The notes under the pieces were generated by a model. The model was not told the origin of the DNA. It made no database searches and was given only the letters and a program-made list of their open reading frames with translations. Positions 1 through 8,674 of a DNA stretch of 62,498 bases are shown here, piece by piece (the stretch's first letter is position 1; the number at the start of each line of letters is the position of its first letter). The position numbers were made by a program, and so were the translations under genes. Source of the DNA: Thiotrichaceae bacterium (lineage in GTDB: Bacteria; Pseudomonadota; Gammaproteobacteria; Thiotrichales; Thiotrichaceae); NCBI GenBank assembly GCA_015490895.1, contig WFWY01000079.1, forward strand, positions 1 through 62,498, read 5' to 3'.

Positions 1-201
1 CAGTCAGACCACCCCATTAAAAATGGCTATAAAATAGGAAACCCCTGATTCAGCATCCTGTCTCCTGTATAGTCAGGTTGCAAGATCAAAGGTGACATGC
101 GTGAAAAGTGCCGTGCGGGCAGAGAAACAGACTCCTGGTACATCAACCAGTTCCAGGTATCGGTGCTCTGGGAAGCTCGAATGACAGGTTGGCACTGAGA
201 C

Positions 202-237
202 ACGAAACCCAACATCGCATGGTTTGTTGGGCTTCGT
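202..237. repeat. REP-like palindrome
   Basis: The 13-base arm acgaaacccaaca (202-214) pairs with tgttgggcttcgt (225-237) with one mismatch around a 10-base loop. Sequences of the type gttgggtttcgt are common extragenic palindromes in gammaproteobacteria. There is no T-tract after the stem on the plus strand, so a rho-independent terminator is unlikely. Confidence 0.55.
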
Positions 238-250
238 AACCGCCAACCCA

Positions 251-411
251 GGAGGCTATCCGAGAATAGGAAGCATAGCGAAAATCACAGGAGCATCATA
301 AGGTGAGATTATTGGAAGAGGCGAATAGCCGCCGCTGTTTGACGATTTCAATAAGCTCAGATTATGTGTTCATGGAGTCTGCAATAGCTTCTTAGTTTTC
401 GAACAGCCTTC
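251..411. mobile_element. Family-B MITE-like element, copy B1
   Basis: A non-coding element of about 160 bp. It starts ggaggctatccgagaat and ends with a degenerate inverted copy (gaacagccttc). It shares the 20-mer gaagcatagcgaaaatcaca and several interspersed blocks (gaatagccg, tttgacgatttcaa-like, aatagcttct) with copy B2 at 2607-2772. It has no coding capacity. The terminal inverted repeats plus dispersed copies suggest a non-autonomous transposon (inference). Confidence 0.6.
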
Positions 412-616
412 TAGCCCTTTACGTCAATAGATAATTTAAACTGGACGCTTTGTACCATGTACTCCAGCAGGTACTATCCTTGACCAAACAGCAGGCAACA
501 AGGATAAACAGCCTTATGGCATAGCTTCTTGCCCCCATAGCAAAAGCGAGACAACCCCAAACTACCCACCACGATGGGTAGCTGTCAATAACAGTAATAA
601 AAAACCACAAACTAAC

Positions 617-1780
617 GTGAAACCCACAAACGAACTACATTACTGGATTCAGTTATTGCATGTCCCCGGTATAGGCCCTCAACGCTATGCCTCATTACTT
701 GCACATTTTGGCTCTCCCGAGCAGGTATTCGCAGCTTCAGCCAGTCAGTTAAAAAAAAGTGGTCTGAGCGAAAAACTGGCAACAAAAATCTTATCCACAC
801 CTCATTCTATCGCAGACCCGGATATTGAGTGGTTAACTGCCGCCAAAGACCGTTATATTATTGTCCACAGTGATCCTGAATATCCGGAATTACTTCAGCA
901 AATCGAGTACTCTCCTCCCGTTTTGTATGTACAAGGCACACTCACCTTGCTAAATGATCCACAACTCGCCGTGGTAGGTAGCCGAAATCCAACCCAGGGT
1001 GGACGAGAAAATGCTTATGAATTTTCCAAATACCTGGCAAAGAATGGCCTCTGCATTAGCAGTGGCATGGCACTGGGAATCGATGGTTTCAGCCATAAAG
1101 GGGCACTGGATGCACACGCCCCGACTATCGCGGTTACTGCTACCGGACTAGACAGGGTTTATCCTTCCCGACACCGGGATCTGGCGCATGCCATTAGCCA
1201 GCAAGGTGCGATTTTATCGGAACATCCTATTGGCACACCCGTAAGAGCTCAAAACTTTCCGCGTAGAAACCGGATTATCAGTGGCTTGAGTGTTGGTACG
1301 CTGGTGGTCGAGGCAGCTATTAAAAGTGGCTCTTTAATCACTGCCCGCTATGCCAGCGAGCAGGGCAGAGAGGTATTCGCCATTCCTGGCTCTATTCATA
1401 ACCCTTTGGCACGAGGCTGTCATCAACTGATTCGCCAGGGAGCCAAACTCGTTGAAACAGCCGAACACATTCTCGAAGAAATTAGCCCCGCTCTAGATAC
1501 CTTTCTGAATAGGCCACCCCCTGCTCATGCCACAAGCGGTGACACCAGAATACCGGCTGACACCACTTCCAGCGGTCATGAGAACCTGCTTGACGCTGAT
1601 CAACGGCTAGTTTTGAATGTCATGGGATACGATCCCCTACCAATAGACGTATTGGTCGTACAAACGGGATTGACGATTGATACCATTTCCTCCATTCTAT
1701 TGATACTTGAACTCCACGGACATGTTGAGGCATGCGGTGGCGGCCAATATATTAGACTTAAACCGAGTGTCCCCGCATGA
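617..1780 (+). CDS. dprA: DNA processing protein DprA (Smf)
   Basis: DprA binds incoming single-stranded DNA during natural transformation and loads RecA onto it in the cytoplasm. The 387-residue protein matches the family length. Residues about 10-65 form a helix-hairpin-helix/SAM-like region (HVPGIGPQRYASLLAHFG). Residues about 75-285 form the Rossmann-like core, with VVGSRNPT, SGMALGIDGFSHKGAL, FPRRNRIISGLS and SGSLITARYASEQGREVFAIPG. A C-terminal winged helix follows a variable linker. The start is a GTG; no strong Shine-Dalgarno is visible and no better upstream start exists. The stop overlaps smg by 4 bases (ATGA), so the two are probably co-transcribed. comM at 54483 is a second transformation gene in this window. 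Confidence 0.95.
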   Translation: MKPTNELHYWIQLLHVPGIGPQRYASLLAHFGSPEQVFAASASQLKKSGLSEKLATKILSTPHSIADPDIEWLTAAKDRYIIVHSDPEYPELLQQIEYSPPVLYVQGTLTLLNDPQLAVVGSRNPTQGGRENAYEFSKYLAKNGLCISSGMALGIDGFSHKGALDAHAPTIAVTATGLDRVYPSRHRDLAHAISQQGAILSEHPIGTPVRAQNFPRRNRIISGLSVGTLVVEAAIKSGSLITARYASEQGREVFAIPGSIHNPLARGCHQLIRQGAKLVETAEHILEEISPALDTFLNRPPPAHATSGDTRIPADTTSSGHENLLDADQRLVLNVMGYDPLPIDVLVVQTGLTIDTISSILLILELHGHVEACGGGQYIRLKPSVPA

Positions 1781-2247
1781 AAGAAAATACACTGGATGTG
1801 CTTTTTTATCTGTTTGATCATTTTTCCGATGATGCCGATACCCATCAAAATCGTGAAGTCATGCATAATCATTTACAAAATGCCGGCTTCCCGGATGGCC
1901 AAATCAGCAAGGCATTTGACTGGCTGGAAAGTCTGGGCGATGAAGAACACCATACTTTGCTACAACACAACCCACAATCTATCCGGATCTTCTCCGTCAG
2001 AGAAAAACGCTGGCTAAATCCGGACTGTCTGAACTACTTGCTTTTCTTACAACACTCTGGCGTTCTCAGTGCAGATACTCGTGAATTTATTATTGATAAG
2101 GTATTGGCCTTGCGTGATGTTGATTTTGATCTAGATAAACTCAAATGGGTTGTGCTGATTATTTTGCTGAATCACCCGGACAGAGAAGCGGAGTATACAT
2201 GGATGGATGATATTGCCATGAGTGAAGAGCCCCCTGTCTATCATTAA
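1777..2247 (+). CDS. smg: Smg family protein (DUF494)
   Basis: A 156-residue, acidic, helical cytoplasmic protein of the Smg/DUF494 family. The family usually sits directly downstream of dprA in gammaproteobacteria, and its biochemical role is not established. The opening KENTLDVLFYLFDHF and the central FSVREKRWLNPDCLNYLLFL are typical. The ATG overlaps the dprA stop in an ATGA, implying translational coupling. A 570-bp gap rich in repeat elements separates it from topA, so topA probably has its own promoter. Confidence 0.92.
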   Translation: MKENTLDVLFYLFDHFSDDADTHQNREVMHNHLQNAGFPDGQISKAFDWLESLGDEEHHTLLQHNPQSIRIFSVREKRWLNPDCLNYLLFLQHSGVLSADTREFIIDKVLALRDVDFDLDKLKWVVLIILLNHPDREAEYTWMDDIAMSEEPPVYH

Positions 2248-2336
2248 TCAGCAAAGATTTGCCAGCAGAACAAGTGACGGGTCTCGCTTCTATGCTGTTG
2301 CCATACTCAAACCAGACTTGATCAAAGTCTCCTGAA

Positions 2337-2495
2337 GGAGGTTCTGATTAAGTCCGGTCGAATTTCCTGTGAGATGAAATTCGTCAGTTTTTTGATAGAA
2401 ACGTTAGCAATAGTCATTCTATGGGTCACTTTTATAGCGAAAAAATGGGCGATTCTAGTTTCGAGAAAACCGCTCACGACTTAATCAGAGGCTCC
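2337..2495. mobile_element. Family-A MITE-like element, copy A1 (full length)
   Basis: A 159-bp non-coding element. Its left end ggaggttctgattaagtc and right end gacttaatcagaggctcc are near-perfect inverted repeats. The flanks are TGAA on the left and TTAG on the right, a degenerate TTAA-like target. It is the same element as copy A4 (57073-57228) in opposite orientation; both carry gtccggtcgaatttcctgtg and the block cacttttatagcgaaaaaat. There is no open frame for a transposase. A solo right end (2313-2332, gacttgatcaaagtctcc) lies immediately to the left, separated by only the TGAA. Confidence 0.75.
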
Positions 2496-2606
2496 TTAGC
2501 CAACCAGCATTGATTCATGCATGATATGAATAATACTGTATTCTTTGAAACCTTTTAGCTATGATTGAGCGATTTTCGATGCCCCAGATGTTGGGACATC
2601 CGTTCC

Positions 2607-2772
2607 GGGAGGCTATCCGATAACCGGAAGCATAGCGAAAATCACAGCAGTGCCATCAGCAAAAATGACTGGAAGAGGTGAATAGCCGTAGCTATTTAAC
2701 GATTTCAACCAGGCTCAAATTAGGGTACTCACAGGATTTACAGTAGCTTCTCTAATTCGCGGACAACCTCCC
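2607..2772. mobile_element. Family-B MITE-like element, copy B2 (full length)
   Basis: This copy of about 166 bp is bounded by gggaggctatccg at the left and cggacaacctccc at the right, an inverted repeat that extends into ccgg at both edges. It shares gaagcatagcgaaaatcaca, gaatagccg and gatttcaa with copy B1. It ends less than 50 bp before the topA start codon. Confidence 0.65.
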
Positions 2773-2819
2773 GGGAACTTTCATTTTCCAACAGACTACC
2801 CGATAGTGGGCAAGCAACT

Positions 2820-5489
2820 ATGAGTAAAAATCTGGTTATTGTAGAGTCTCCTGCAAAAGCAAAAACCATTAATAAATATCTTGGCAATAGTTACATTGTG
2901 AAATCCAGTGTGGGTCATGTACGCGACCTTCCCAAAGGTGGTAACACCAGAAACAGCAAAAAGAAAGCCCCCACCCTGGCTCAACAAACCAAAGGTATGA
3001 GTCCAGAAGAAAAAGCAGCCTTCAAGAAAAAACGGGATACCAATAACCTGATTCGTCGTATGGGTATAGACCCGGAACATGGCTGGTCGGCCCGCTACGA
3101 AATTTTACCTGGCAAAGAAAAAGTTGTTTCTGAACTGAAAAAGCTGGCTAAAAAGTCTTCTAAAATCTATCTTGCGACCGATCTGGATCGTGAAGGAGAA
3201 GCGATTGCCTGGCACTTGAAAGAGGTCATTGGGGGAGATGAAGACCGCTTCGCCAGAGTTACCTTTAATGAAATTACCAAAGCAGCTATTCAGGAAGCCT
3301 TTGAAAGCCCTTCACATCTGGATACTGACCGGGTGAATGCACAACAGGCCAGACGCTTTCTGGATCGTATCGTGGGTTTTATGGTATCCCCCTTACTCTG
3401 GTCAAAAATAGGGCGAGGTCTTTCTGCCGGACGTGTGCAATCCGTTGCAGTACGTCTTATTGTTGACCGCGAACACGAAATAAATGCCTTCAACCCTGAA
3501 GAGTACTGGGATATTCACGCCGATCTGACAACGCAGGCCGGAGAAGCCTTACGGGTACAAGTTTCCAAAGATAACGGCAAGCCCTTCAAGCCAGTCAACG
3601 AAAAGCAGGCGATGGCAGCCATCGAAAAGCTGAAGCCGGCTGACTACTCATTGCTCAAACGAGAAGATCGTGCTACCCAGAGCAAACCCAAGGCACCTTT
3701 TATTACCTCAACCTTGCAACAGGCAGCCAGTACCCGTTTTGGTTATGGAGTCAAGCGCACTATGGGTCTGGCACAACGGTTGTACGAAGCCGGTTACATT
3801 ACCTATATGCGTACCGATTCTACCAACCTAAGCAAGGATGCTCTGGAAGGTGTGCGTGATTTTATCAGTAAAAAATACGGCAAGGATTATTTACCCCAAT
3901 CTGCCAATTATTATGGTTCCAAAAGTGGTGCCCAGGAAGCTCACGAGGCAATCCGCCCTTCCGATGTCAGCGTTATGAAAAGTGCCCTCAAAGACATGAA
4001 CGAGGATGCAAAAAAATTATATGAACTGATCTGGCGTCAGTTTGTTGCCTGTCAAATGACACCGGCACAGTATGATTCTACCCGTCTGACCATTCAGGCA
4101 GGGCAATATCACCTGACAACCCGCGGACGTACTCTGCGCTTCCCAGGCTGGACAAAAGTTCTGCCTCCCATAAACAAAAAGGATGACCCTCAGCTGCCTG
4201 CCATTGAGGAAGGCGATGTACTCCAGCTCATTGAACTGGATCCACAACAGCATTTCACCAAGCCACCCCCTCGCTACACAGAAGCCTCCCTGGTAAAAGA
4301 GCTGGAAAAGCGCGGCATTGGCAGACCTTCTACCTACGCCTCTATCATCTCTACCATCCAGGATCGTGGCTATGTAAAAGTTGAATCACGACGTTTTTTT
4401 GCTGAAAAAATGGGAGAGGTCGTTACCAAACGACTAATTGGCAGCTTCGAGAACCTGATGAACTTTGACTTTACTGCCGAGATGGAAAAGGAACTGGATG
4501 AAATCGCTGGTGGTAAACTTAAGTGGAAAGATGTTCTGGATGACTTCTATAAAGATTTCAAGGTCAAGCTGGAAAAAGCCGCCGCACCTCCAGAAGAAGG
4601 AGGTATGAAACCCAATGAAATGGTACTAACGGATATTAAATGTCCAGACTGTGGGCGTAATATGGGTATTCGCACTGCTACTACAGGCGTATTCCTGGGG
4701 TGTGATGGCTACAACTTGCCCCCCAGGGAGCGTTGCAAAAAAACTCTTAACCTCACCCCGGCAGAAGAATCCATTGACCTCAATAATGAAGATGCCGAAA
4801 CCGAAGCATTAATGGCCAAGCGCCGTTGTCCTAAATGTGACACCGCCATGGATAGCTATTTTATTGATGAGAGCAAAAAACTTCATGTTTGTGGTGACAA
4901 CCCGGAATGCGATGGTTACATCGTCGAAAAGGGCACTTTTAAACTAAAAGGCTACGATGGGCCGGTCGTCGAATGTGAAAAATGTGGTGAAGATATGCAC
5001 CTGACTACAGGACGTTTTGGCCCTTATATGAAATGCAGTCATGCAGAATGTGGTAACACCCGCAAGATTTTACGCAATGGAGAAGTTGCTCCACCACGGG
5101 AAGATCCGGTACATCTAACCGAATTAAAATGCGAACAGTCCGATGCCTATTTTATATTGCGGGATGGTGCAGCCGGTATTTTTCTTGCCGCCAGCACCTA
5201 CCCTAAATCACGTGAAACACGCGCGCCCCTGGTCGAAGAACTGATTCGCTTTAAAGATCGAATTTCACCCAAGTTCCATTATTTGACAGAAGCTCCAGTA
5301 GAAGACCCGGATGGTAATAAAGCTGCTGTCCGTTATGCCCGCAAAACCAAGGAACAATATGTACGCACTGATATCAATGGCAAACCTACGGGCTGGTCTG
5401 CCCACTATATTGATGGTCACTGGGTAGAAACACTGGCCAGGAAAAAAACGCGCAAGAAAACGACCAAAAAAGCTGTCACTAAAAAGTGA
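2820..5489 (+). CDS. topA: DNA topoisomerase I
   Basis: Type IA topoisomerase that relaxes negatively supercoiled DNA through a 5'-phosphotyrosine intermediate. The 889 residues are slightly longer than E. coli TopA (865). The Toprim domain has Glu9 in [12 protein letters not shown] and the DxD of [10 protein letters not shown] (Asp121, Asp123). The catalytic tyrosine is Tyr329 in [11 protein letters not shown]. Three zinc-ribbon repeats start near Cys608, Cys670 and Cys719 ([27 protein letters not shown]), and a Lys/Arg-rich tail ([15 protein letters not shown]) closes the protein. Family-B elements flank the gene on both sides. It is probably monocistronic, because tsaC follows only after 110 bp. 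Confidence 0.97.
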   Translation: MSKNLVIVESPAKAKTINKYLGNSYIVKSSVGHVRDLPKGGNTRNSKKKAPTLAQQTKGMSPEEKAAFKKKRDTNNLIRRMGIDPEHGWSARYEILPGKEKVVSELKKLAKKSSKIYLATDLDREGEAIAWHLKEVIGGDEDRFARVTFNEITKAAIQEAFESPSHLDTDRVNAQQARRFLDRIVGFMVSPLLWSKIGRGLSAGRVQSVAVRLIVDREHEINAFNPEEYWDIHADLTTQAGEALRVQVSKDNGKPFKPVNEKQAMAAIEKLKPADYSLLKREDRATQSKPKAPFITSTLQQAASTRFGYGVKRTMGLAQRLYEAGYITYMRTDSTNLSKDALEGVRDFISKKYGKDYLPQSANYYGSKSGAQEAHEAIRPSDVSVMKSALKDMNEDAKKLYELIWRQFVACQMTPAQYDSTRLTIQAGQYHLTTRGRTLRFPGWTKVLPPINKKDDPQLPAIEEGDVLQLIELDPQQHFTKPPPRYTEASLVKELEKRGIGRPSTYASIISTIQDRGYVKVESRRFFAEKMGEVVTKRLIGSFENLMNFDFTAEMEKELDEIAGGKLKWKDVLDDFYKDFKVKLEKAAAPPEEGGMKPNEMVLTDIKCPDCGRNMGIRTATTGVFLGCDGYNLPPRERCKKTLNLTPAEESIDLNNEDAETEALMAKRRCPKCDTAMDSYFIDESKKLHVCGDNPECDGYIVEKGTFKLKGYDGPVVECEKCGEDMHLTTGRFGPYMKCSHAECGNTRKILRNGEVAPPREDPVHLTELKCEQSDAYFILRDGAAGIFLAASTYPKSRETRAPLVEELIRFKDRISPKFHYLTEAPVEDPDGNKAAVRYARKTKEQYVRTDINGKPTGWSAHYIDGHWVETLARKKTRKKTTKKAVTKK

Positions 5490-5512
5490 ACCCTGTACAA
5501 AGCACCACACCA

Positions 5513-5545
5513 GGGGAGGCTGTCCGAGAATAGAAAGCTCCTGCT
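5513..5545. mobile_element. Truncated family-B end, copy B3
   Basis: The sequence ggggaggctgtccgagaata at 5513 matches the family-B terminal repeat and then diverges after about 30 bases. No opposite end is visible before tsaC. It looks like a relic end between topA and tsaC. Confidence 0.4.
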
Positions 5546-5599
5546 GTCAAAAATAAGCCTCTGTCTGACTAAAACAAACAGAAAGATAAAGAATTAGTA

Positions 5600-6175
5600 A
5601 TGTTAATTACCCGCCTCCCTCAAGATCTTATCACCGTTTTTCAACAAGGCGGTATTTTTGCGTACCCCACTGAAGCTATTTATGGGTTAGGTTGTGATCC
5701 TGATAATGAAACAGCCGTCAGGAATTTACTCGCACTGAAAAAACGTGCAGCTGATAAAGGTCTGATTCTCATTGCTGCAGACCTCACCCAGGTTGAAAGA
5801 TACCTCAAGCCCCTGAGCACCCGGCAACGTCAACAGCTTTCCCCCAGTTATACTACCTATACTTTTCCTGCCAGGGATACGGTTCCAACCTGGTTGCGTG
5901 GCAATTATCATTCTCTCGCTATCCGTATCACCCGACACCCCCTGGTCAAACAGTTATGTCTTGAATTAAACAGCCCTGTTGTTTCTACCAGTGCCAATGT
6001 TTCCGGTAAGCCACCTGCCAGAGACTTTGCTGAGGCTTTGGCATGGGCGAAGCAAGTTTTACAAAAAACCGCTGATAGCAGAGCCATTGACGCCATTCTT
6101 GAAGGGGAAACCTGTGGCTTAACCCGACCCAGTATGATCCGTGACGGTGTAACCGGGCAAATACTGCGCTCCTGA
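5600..6175 (+). CDS. tsaC: L-threonylcarbamoyladenylate synthase TsaC (YrdC/Sua5 family)
   Basis: The enzyme makes threonylcarbamoyl-AMP from threonine, bicarbonate and ATP, the first step of the tRNA t6A37 modification. The 191 residues match the short single-domain TsaC form. Family signatures are present: FAYPTEAIYGLGCD (residues about 20-33), the Lys/Arg-rich ALKKRAADKGLILI and the STSANVSGKPPARDF nucleotide-binding segment. The Shine-Dalgarno is weak (aaaga). Genomic order dprA-smg-topA-tsaC is widespread in gammaproteobacteria and supports the call. Confidence 0.94.
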   Translation: MLITRLPQDLITVFQQGGIFAYPTEAIYGLGCDPDNETAVRNLLALKKRAADKGLILIAADLTQVERYLKPLSTRQRQQLSPSYTTYTFPARDTVPTWLRGNYHSLAIRITRHPLVKQLCLELNSPVVSTSANVSGKPPARDFAEALAWAKQVLQKTADSRAIDAILEGETCGLTRPSMIRDGVTGQILRS

Positions 6176-6288
6176 GCACACCTCATCTTTCATATTTTCA
6201 ACATGTTAAGGATATTTCTTGGCAAGAATCTTATTTTTATCCTATAACCACTGGGGTAAGCAGGTTTTTTAACTCAGGAGTAATGTGT

Positions 6289-6558
6289 ATGGAAGTCATG
6301 GAAATAGTAACTATGCTGGTTATTGGTGCTGTCGCTGGCTGGTTGGCCGGCCTGGTAATGAAGGGTGGTGGGTTTGGTTTGATTGGTAATATTATCCTGG
6401 GAATTCTTGGGTCCGTTGTCGGAACCTTTATAGGTGGATTTATTTCCGGAGCAGTTACCTTGCCTTTTTCCGGCCTACTGGGAACCCTAATCTGGGCAGT
6501 CATCGGAGCTATAGTGCTACTGGTCGTTCTTGGTTTTCTCAAGAAACTGTTCAGTTGA
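6289..6558 (+). CDS. GlsB/YeaQ/YmgE family small membrane protein
   Basis: A Gly-rich integral membrane protein of about 89 residues with three hydrophobic segments. The opening MEVMEIVTMLVIGAVAGWLAG and the repeated GN/GxxGG motifs are typical of the YeaQ/YmgE (transglycosylase-associated) family, whose function is unresolved and which is often stress induced. Two start codons are possible. The ATG at 6283 lies only 2 bases after the AGGAG (6276-6280), whereas the ATG at 6289 lies 8 bases after it, so I prefer 6289. Confidence 0.85.
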   Translation: MEVMEIVTMLVIGAVAGWLAGLVMKGGGFGLIGNIILGILGSVVGTFIGGFISGAVTLPFSGLLGTLIWAVIGAIVLLVVLGFLKKLFS

Positions 6559-6575
6559 CCAGGTAGGAACCCTGC

Positions 6576-7622
6576 TTATAGATACCATGCCTGCTGTATC
6601 TCGTCAGCAGGCATGGGGGTCACTGCCAGCTCCCTCGCCTCTGTGGAATGATCGCCAATCCCCACTATTACCTCGGCTGCATCTCTTCCCTGAGAGTATC
6701 GAGCCGTAATACTGGCCGCAAGCTGCAAATCTTCTGCTGACAGGTTCTCACCATCAATAAGTGTCAGTGGGCCACCGTGACTCACCGTCTTGATCCAGAT
6801 AAATTGTTTTTTGTAGCCTTGCATAAATCGGGTTTCCCCTTCTTCACGCGCAATAATCATCTTGAAATTGGCACGAGGACGTAGATGTCTCCCTGTTTTA
6901 AGTAACATAATATCGTCAAGCTCATAATATTTATCACCACGGTGTGCCCAAAGGTCTTTTAACTTGTCAGAGTAGTTTGCATCAGTAAGAAAGCAGCAGC
7001 CTCCTGCCGGCTGTGCATATTCTTCTATGTTATAGCGATTTGCCAGTGCCATTTGTGGTTTACGACTGCGCCCGGAAAAATCAAACAGCTTATCCCGATC
7101 CACCCATCCTTCTCGTTCCGGTCTGGTAGGGGGCAAATTTCTGGCACATAATGGACGTAGCAGCAAATCATCTGCCCCGGATTCGTTGGCGATAATGGGC
7201 ATGGTTTCCCGGCGCTGTGACTTGGGTCGCTGACCAATCACCTCTCCGGTAATAATAAAATCAAAGTCATGTGCTTGCATCCATTCCCTGGCTTTGTTGA
7301 CCATAAATATTTTGCAATCCAGACAGGGGTTCAGATTGGCACCATAACCATGCTGGGGGTTTATCACGACATCCTTGTATTCTTCTACTATATCAACAAT
7401 ATGCAGCTTTATACCAAGTTGTTCTGCCACCCATAGTGAGTTATTTCGCTGGGGCTTGTTTTGCTTCTTTTTTCGAATACTGTGAGTGTGGCCTTCCACA
7501 CAAAATCCGGTAAAAAAGTTGATGCCTTCCACATGGATACCCTGCTCAAGCATGGCTTTGGTAGCCAGCATAGAATCCAGGCCACCAGAAATCAGAGAAA
7601 CGGCTTTACGTTGCTTGCTCAT
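6576..7622 (-). CDS. PP-loop ATPase, MnmA/ThiI-like tRNA thiolase relative
   Basis: A 348-residue cytoplasmic protein with an N-terminal adenine-nucleotide alpha-hydrolase fold. The PP-loop SGGLDSML is at residues 12-19. A CxxC pair (Cys100 and Cys103 in NPCLDC) and a second motif GGCCFL (Cys209, Cys210) could carry or relay sulfur. The protein is not MnmA itself: it lacks the overall MnmA layout, and its C-terminal third (KTGRHLRPRANFKMIIAREEG...) is different. Related proteins are annotated as MnmA-like or tRNA methyltransferase-like in sulfur-metabolising and anaerobic bacteria. A role in sulfur transfer to tRNA is an inference. The gene stands alone, opposite to both neighbours. Confidence 0.75.
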   Translation of the reverse strand: MSKQRKAVSLISGGLDSMLATKAMLEQGIHVEGINFFTGFCVEGHTHSIRKKKQNKPQRNNSLWVAEQLGIKLHIVDIVEEYKDVVINPQHGYGANLNPCLDCKIFMVNKAREWMQAHDFDFIITGEVIGQRPKSQRRETMPIIANESGADDLLLRPLCARNLPPTRPEREGWVDRDKLFDFSGRSRKPQMALANRYNIEEYAQPAGGCCFLTDANYSDKLKDLWAHRGDKYYELDDIMLLKTGRHLRPRANFKMIIAREEGETRFMQGYKKQFIWIKTVSHGGPLTLIDGENLSAEDLQLAASITARYSQGRDAAEVIVGIGDHSTEARELAVTPMPADEIQQAWYL

Positions 7623-7759
7623 GTTAAATTCAACACCTAAAAAAACCGATTATACGGACTAGCGGTGCATTCGACTATTTTCCTGGCCACTTTTTGGTTC
7701 ACTGCCTGACAATAGCGTATACTTGCGCGATTCACCAAATACGACAAGAAATACAGAAA

Positions 7760-8674
7760 ATGAAATATGATGTATCAACATTTCAGGGACTCATTTTAGC
7801 CCTGCAAAATTACTGGGCCGAGCAGGGCTGCGTCATCCTGCAACCTTATGACATGGAGATGGGCGCCGGAACTTTTCACCCCGCCACCTTTTTGCGCTCT
7901 ATAGGCCCCGAACCCTGGAATGCCGCTTATGTACAACCCTGTCGGCGCCCCACAGATGGTCGTTATGGTGAAAATCCCAATCGCCTGCAACACTACTACC
8001 AGTTCCAGGTGATGCTAAAACCTTCACCTGACAAGATACAGGAGCTCTATCTGGAATCCCTGCAACAACTGGGGTTTGACCCGCTGGTACATGATATCCG
8101 CTTTGTAGAAGACAACTGGGAATCCCCCACTCTCGGCGCCTGGGGGCTAGGCTGGGAAGTATGGCTGAATGGCATGGAAGTCACCCAGTTCACCTATTTT
8201 CAGCAAGTAGGTGGGCTAGAGTGTGCACCGGTTACAGGTGAAATCACCTATGGGCTGGAACGTATCGCCATGTATCTGCAAAATGCGAAAAGTATCTATG
8301 ACCTCATATGGACAGAAGGCCCTCAGGGGATTGTCACCTATGGCGATGTCTTCCATCAAAATGAAGTCGAGCAATCGGCTTACAATTTCGAGCAAGCCGA
8401 CACCGATTTGCTGTTTGAGCAGTTTGATCACTGTGAATCAGAAAGCCAGCGCCTGATAGATGCAGGCTTACCACTCCCTGCCTATGAGCAAATGCTAACG
8501 GCCTCCCACCTCTTTAACCTGCTGGATGCTCGCCATGCCATCTCTGTCACTGAACGCCAGCGATATATTTTACGGGTGCGCGCCCTGTCACGAGCTATCG
8601 CTCAGGCCTATTATGATGCCAGACAAACACTCGGGTTTCCGTTGACTAATCCAGCGCAGGAGATAACAGCATGA
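7760..8674 (+). CDS. glyQ: Glycyl-tRNA synthetase alpha subunit
   Basis: Catalytic alpha chain of the alpha2-beta2 glycyl-tRNA synthetase. With the ATG at 7760 ([19 protein letters not shown]) it has 304 residues, against 303 in E. coli. An in-frame ATG at 7694 would add 22 residues that the family lacks, so I reject it. Class II motifs are nearly identical to E. coli: [38 protein letters not shown] and FTYFQQVGG. The stop overlaps the glyS start by 4 bases (ATGA), giving coupled translation. Confidence 0.97.
   Translation: MKYDVSTFQGLILALQNYWAEQGCVILQPYDMEMGAGTFHPATFLRSIGPEPWNAAYVQPCRRPTDGRYGENPNRLQHYYQFQVMLKPSPDKIQELYLESLQQLGFDPLVHDIRFVEDNWESPTLGAWGLGWEVWLNGMEVTQFTYFQQVGGLECAPVTGEITYGLERIAMYLQNAKSIYDLIWTEGPQGIVTYGDVFHQNEVEQSAYNFEQADTDLLFEQFDHCESESQRLIDAGLPLPAYEQMLTASHLFNLLDARHAISVTERQRYILRVRALSRAIAQAYYDARQTLGFPLTNPAQEITA

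Larger units (their letters stand above)
1..616. other. Intergenic region upstream of dprA
   Basis: No gene is supported here. From left to right the stretch holds about 200 bases I do not recognise, a REP-like palindrome (202-237), a family-B repeat element (251-411) and a perfect 7-bp hairpin (ctaccca/tgggtag, 562-581) shortly before dprA. Short minus-strand reading frames exist (27-215 and 419-610). The first begins inside the palindrome, which makes it look spurious, and neither has a recognisable motif. Confidence 0.6.
2248..2819. other. Repeat-rich gap between smg and topA
   Basis: This gap holds an isolated right end of family A (2313-2332), a full family-A element (2337-2495) and a full family-B element (2607-2772). 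Only about 47 bp separate the last element from the topA start, so the topA promoter is probably inside or directly beside element B2. No gene is supported. Confidence 0.6.

Noticed and set aside
27-215. Minus-strand 62-codon reading frame
   Set aside because: It begins inside the REP-like palindrome and has no recognisable motif or ribosome-binding site.
7694-7759. Upstream ATG extension of glyQ
   Set aside because: The extra 22 residues are absent from the family, and the ATG at 7760 aligns with known GlyQ starts.
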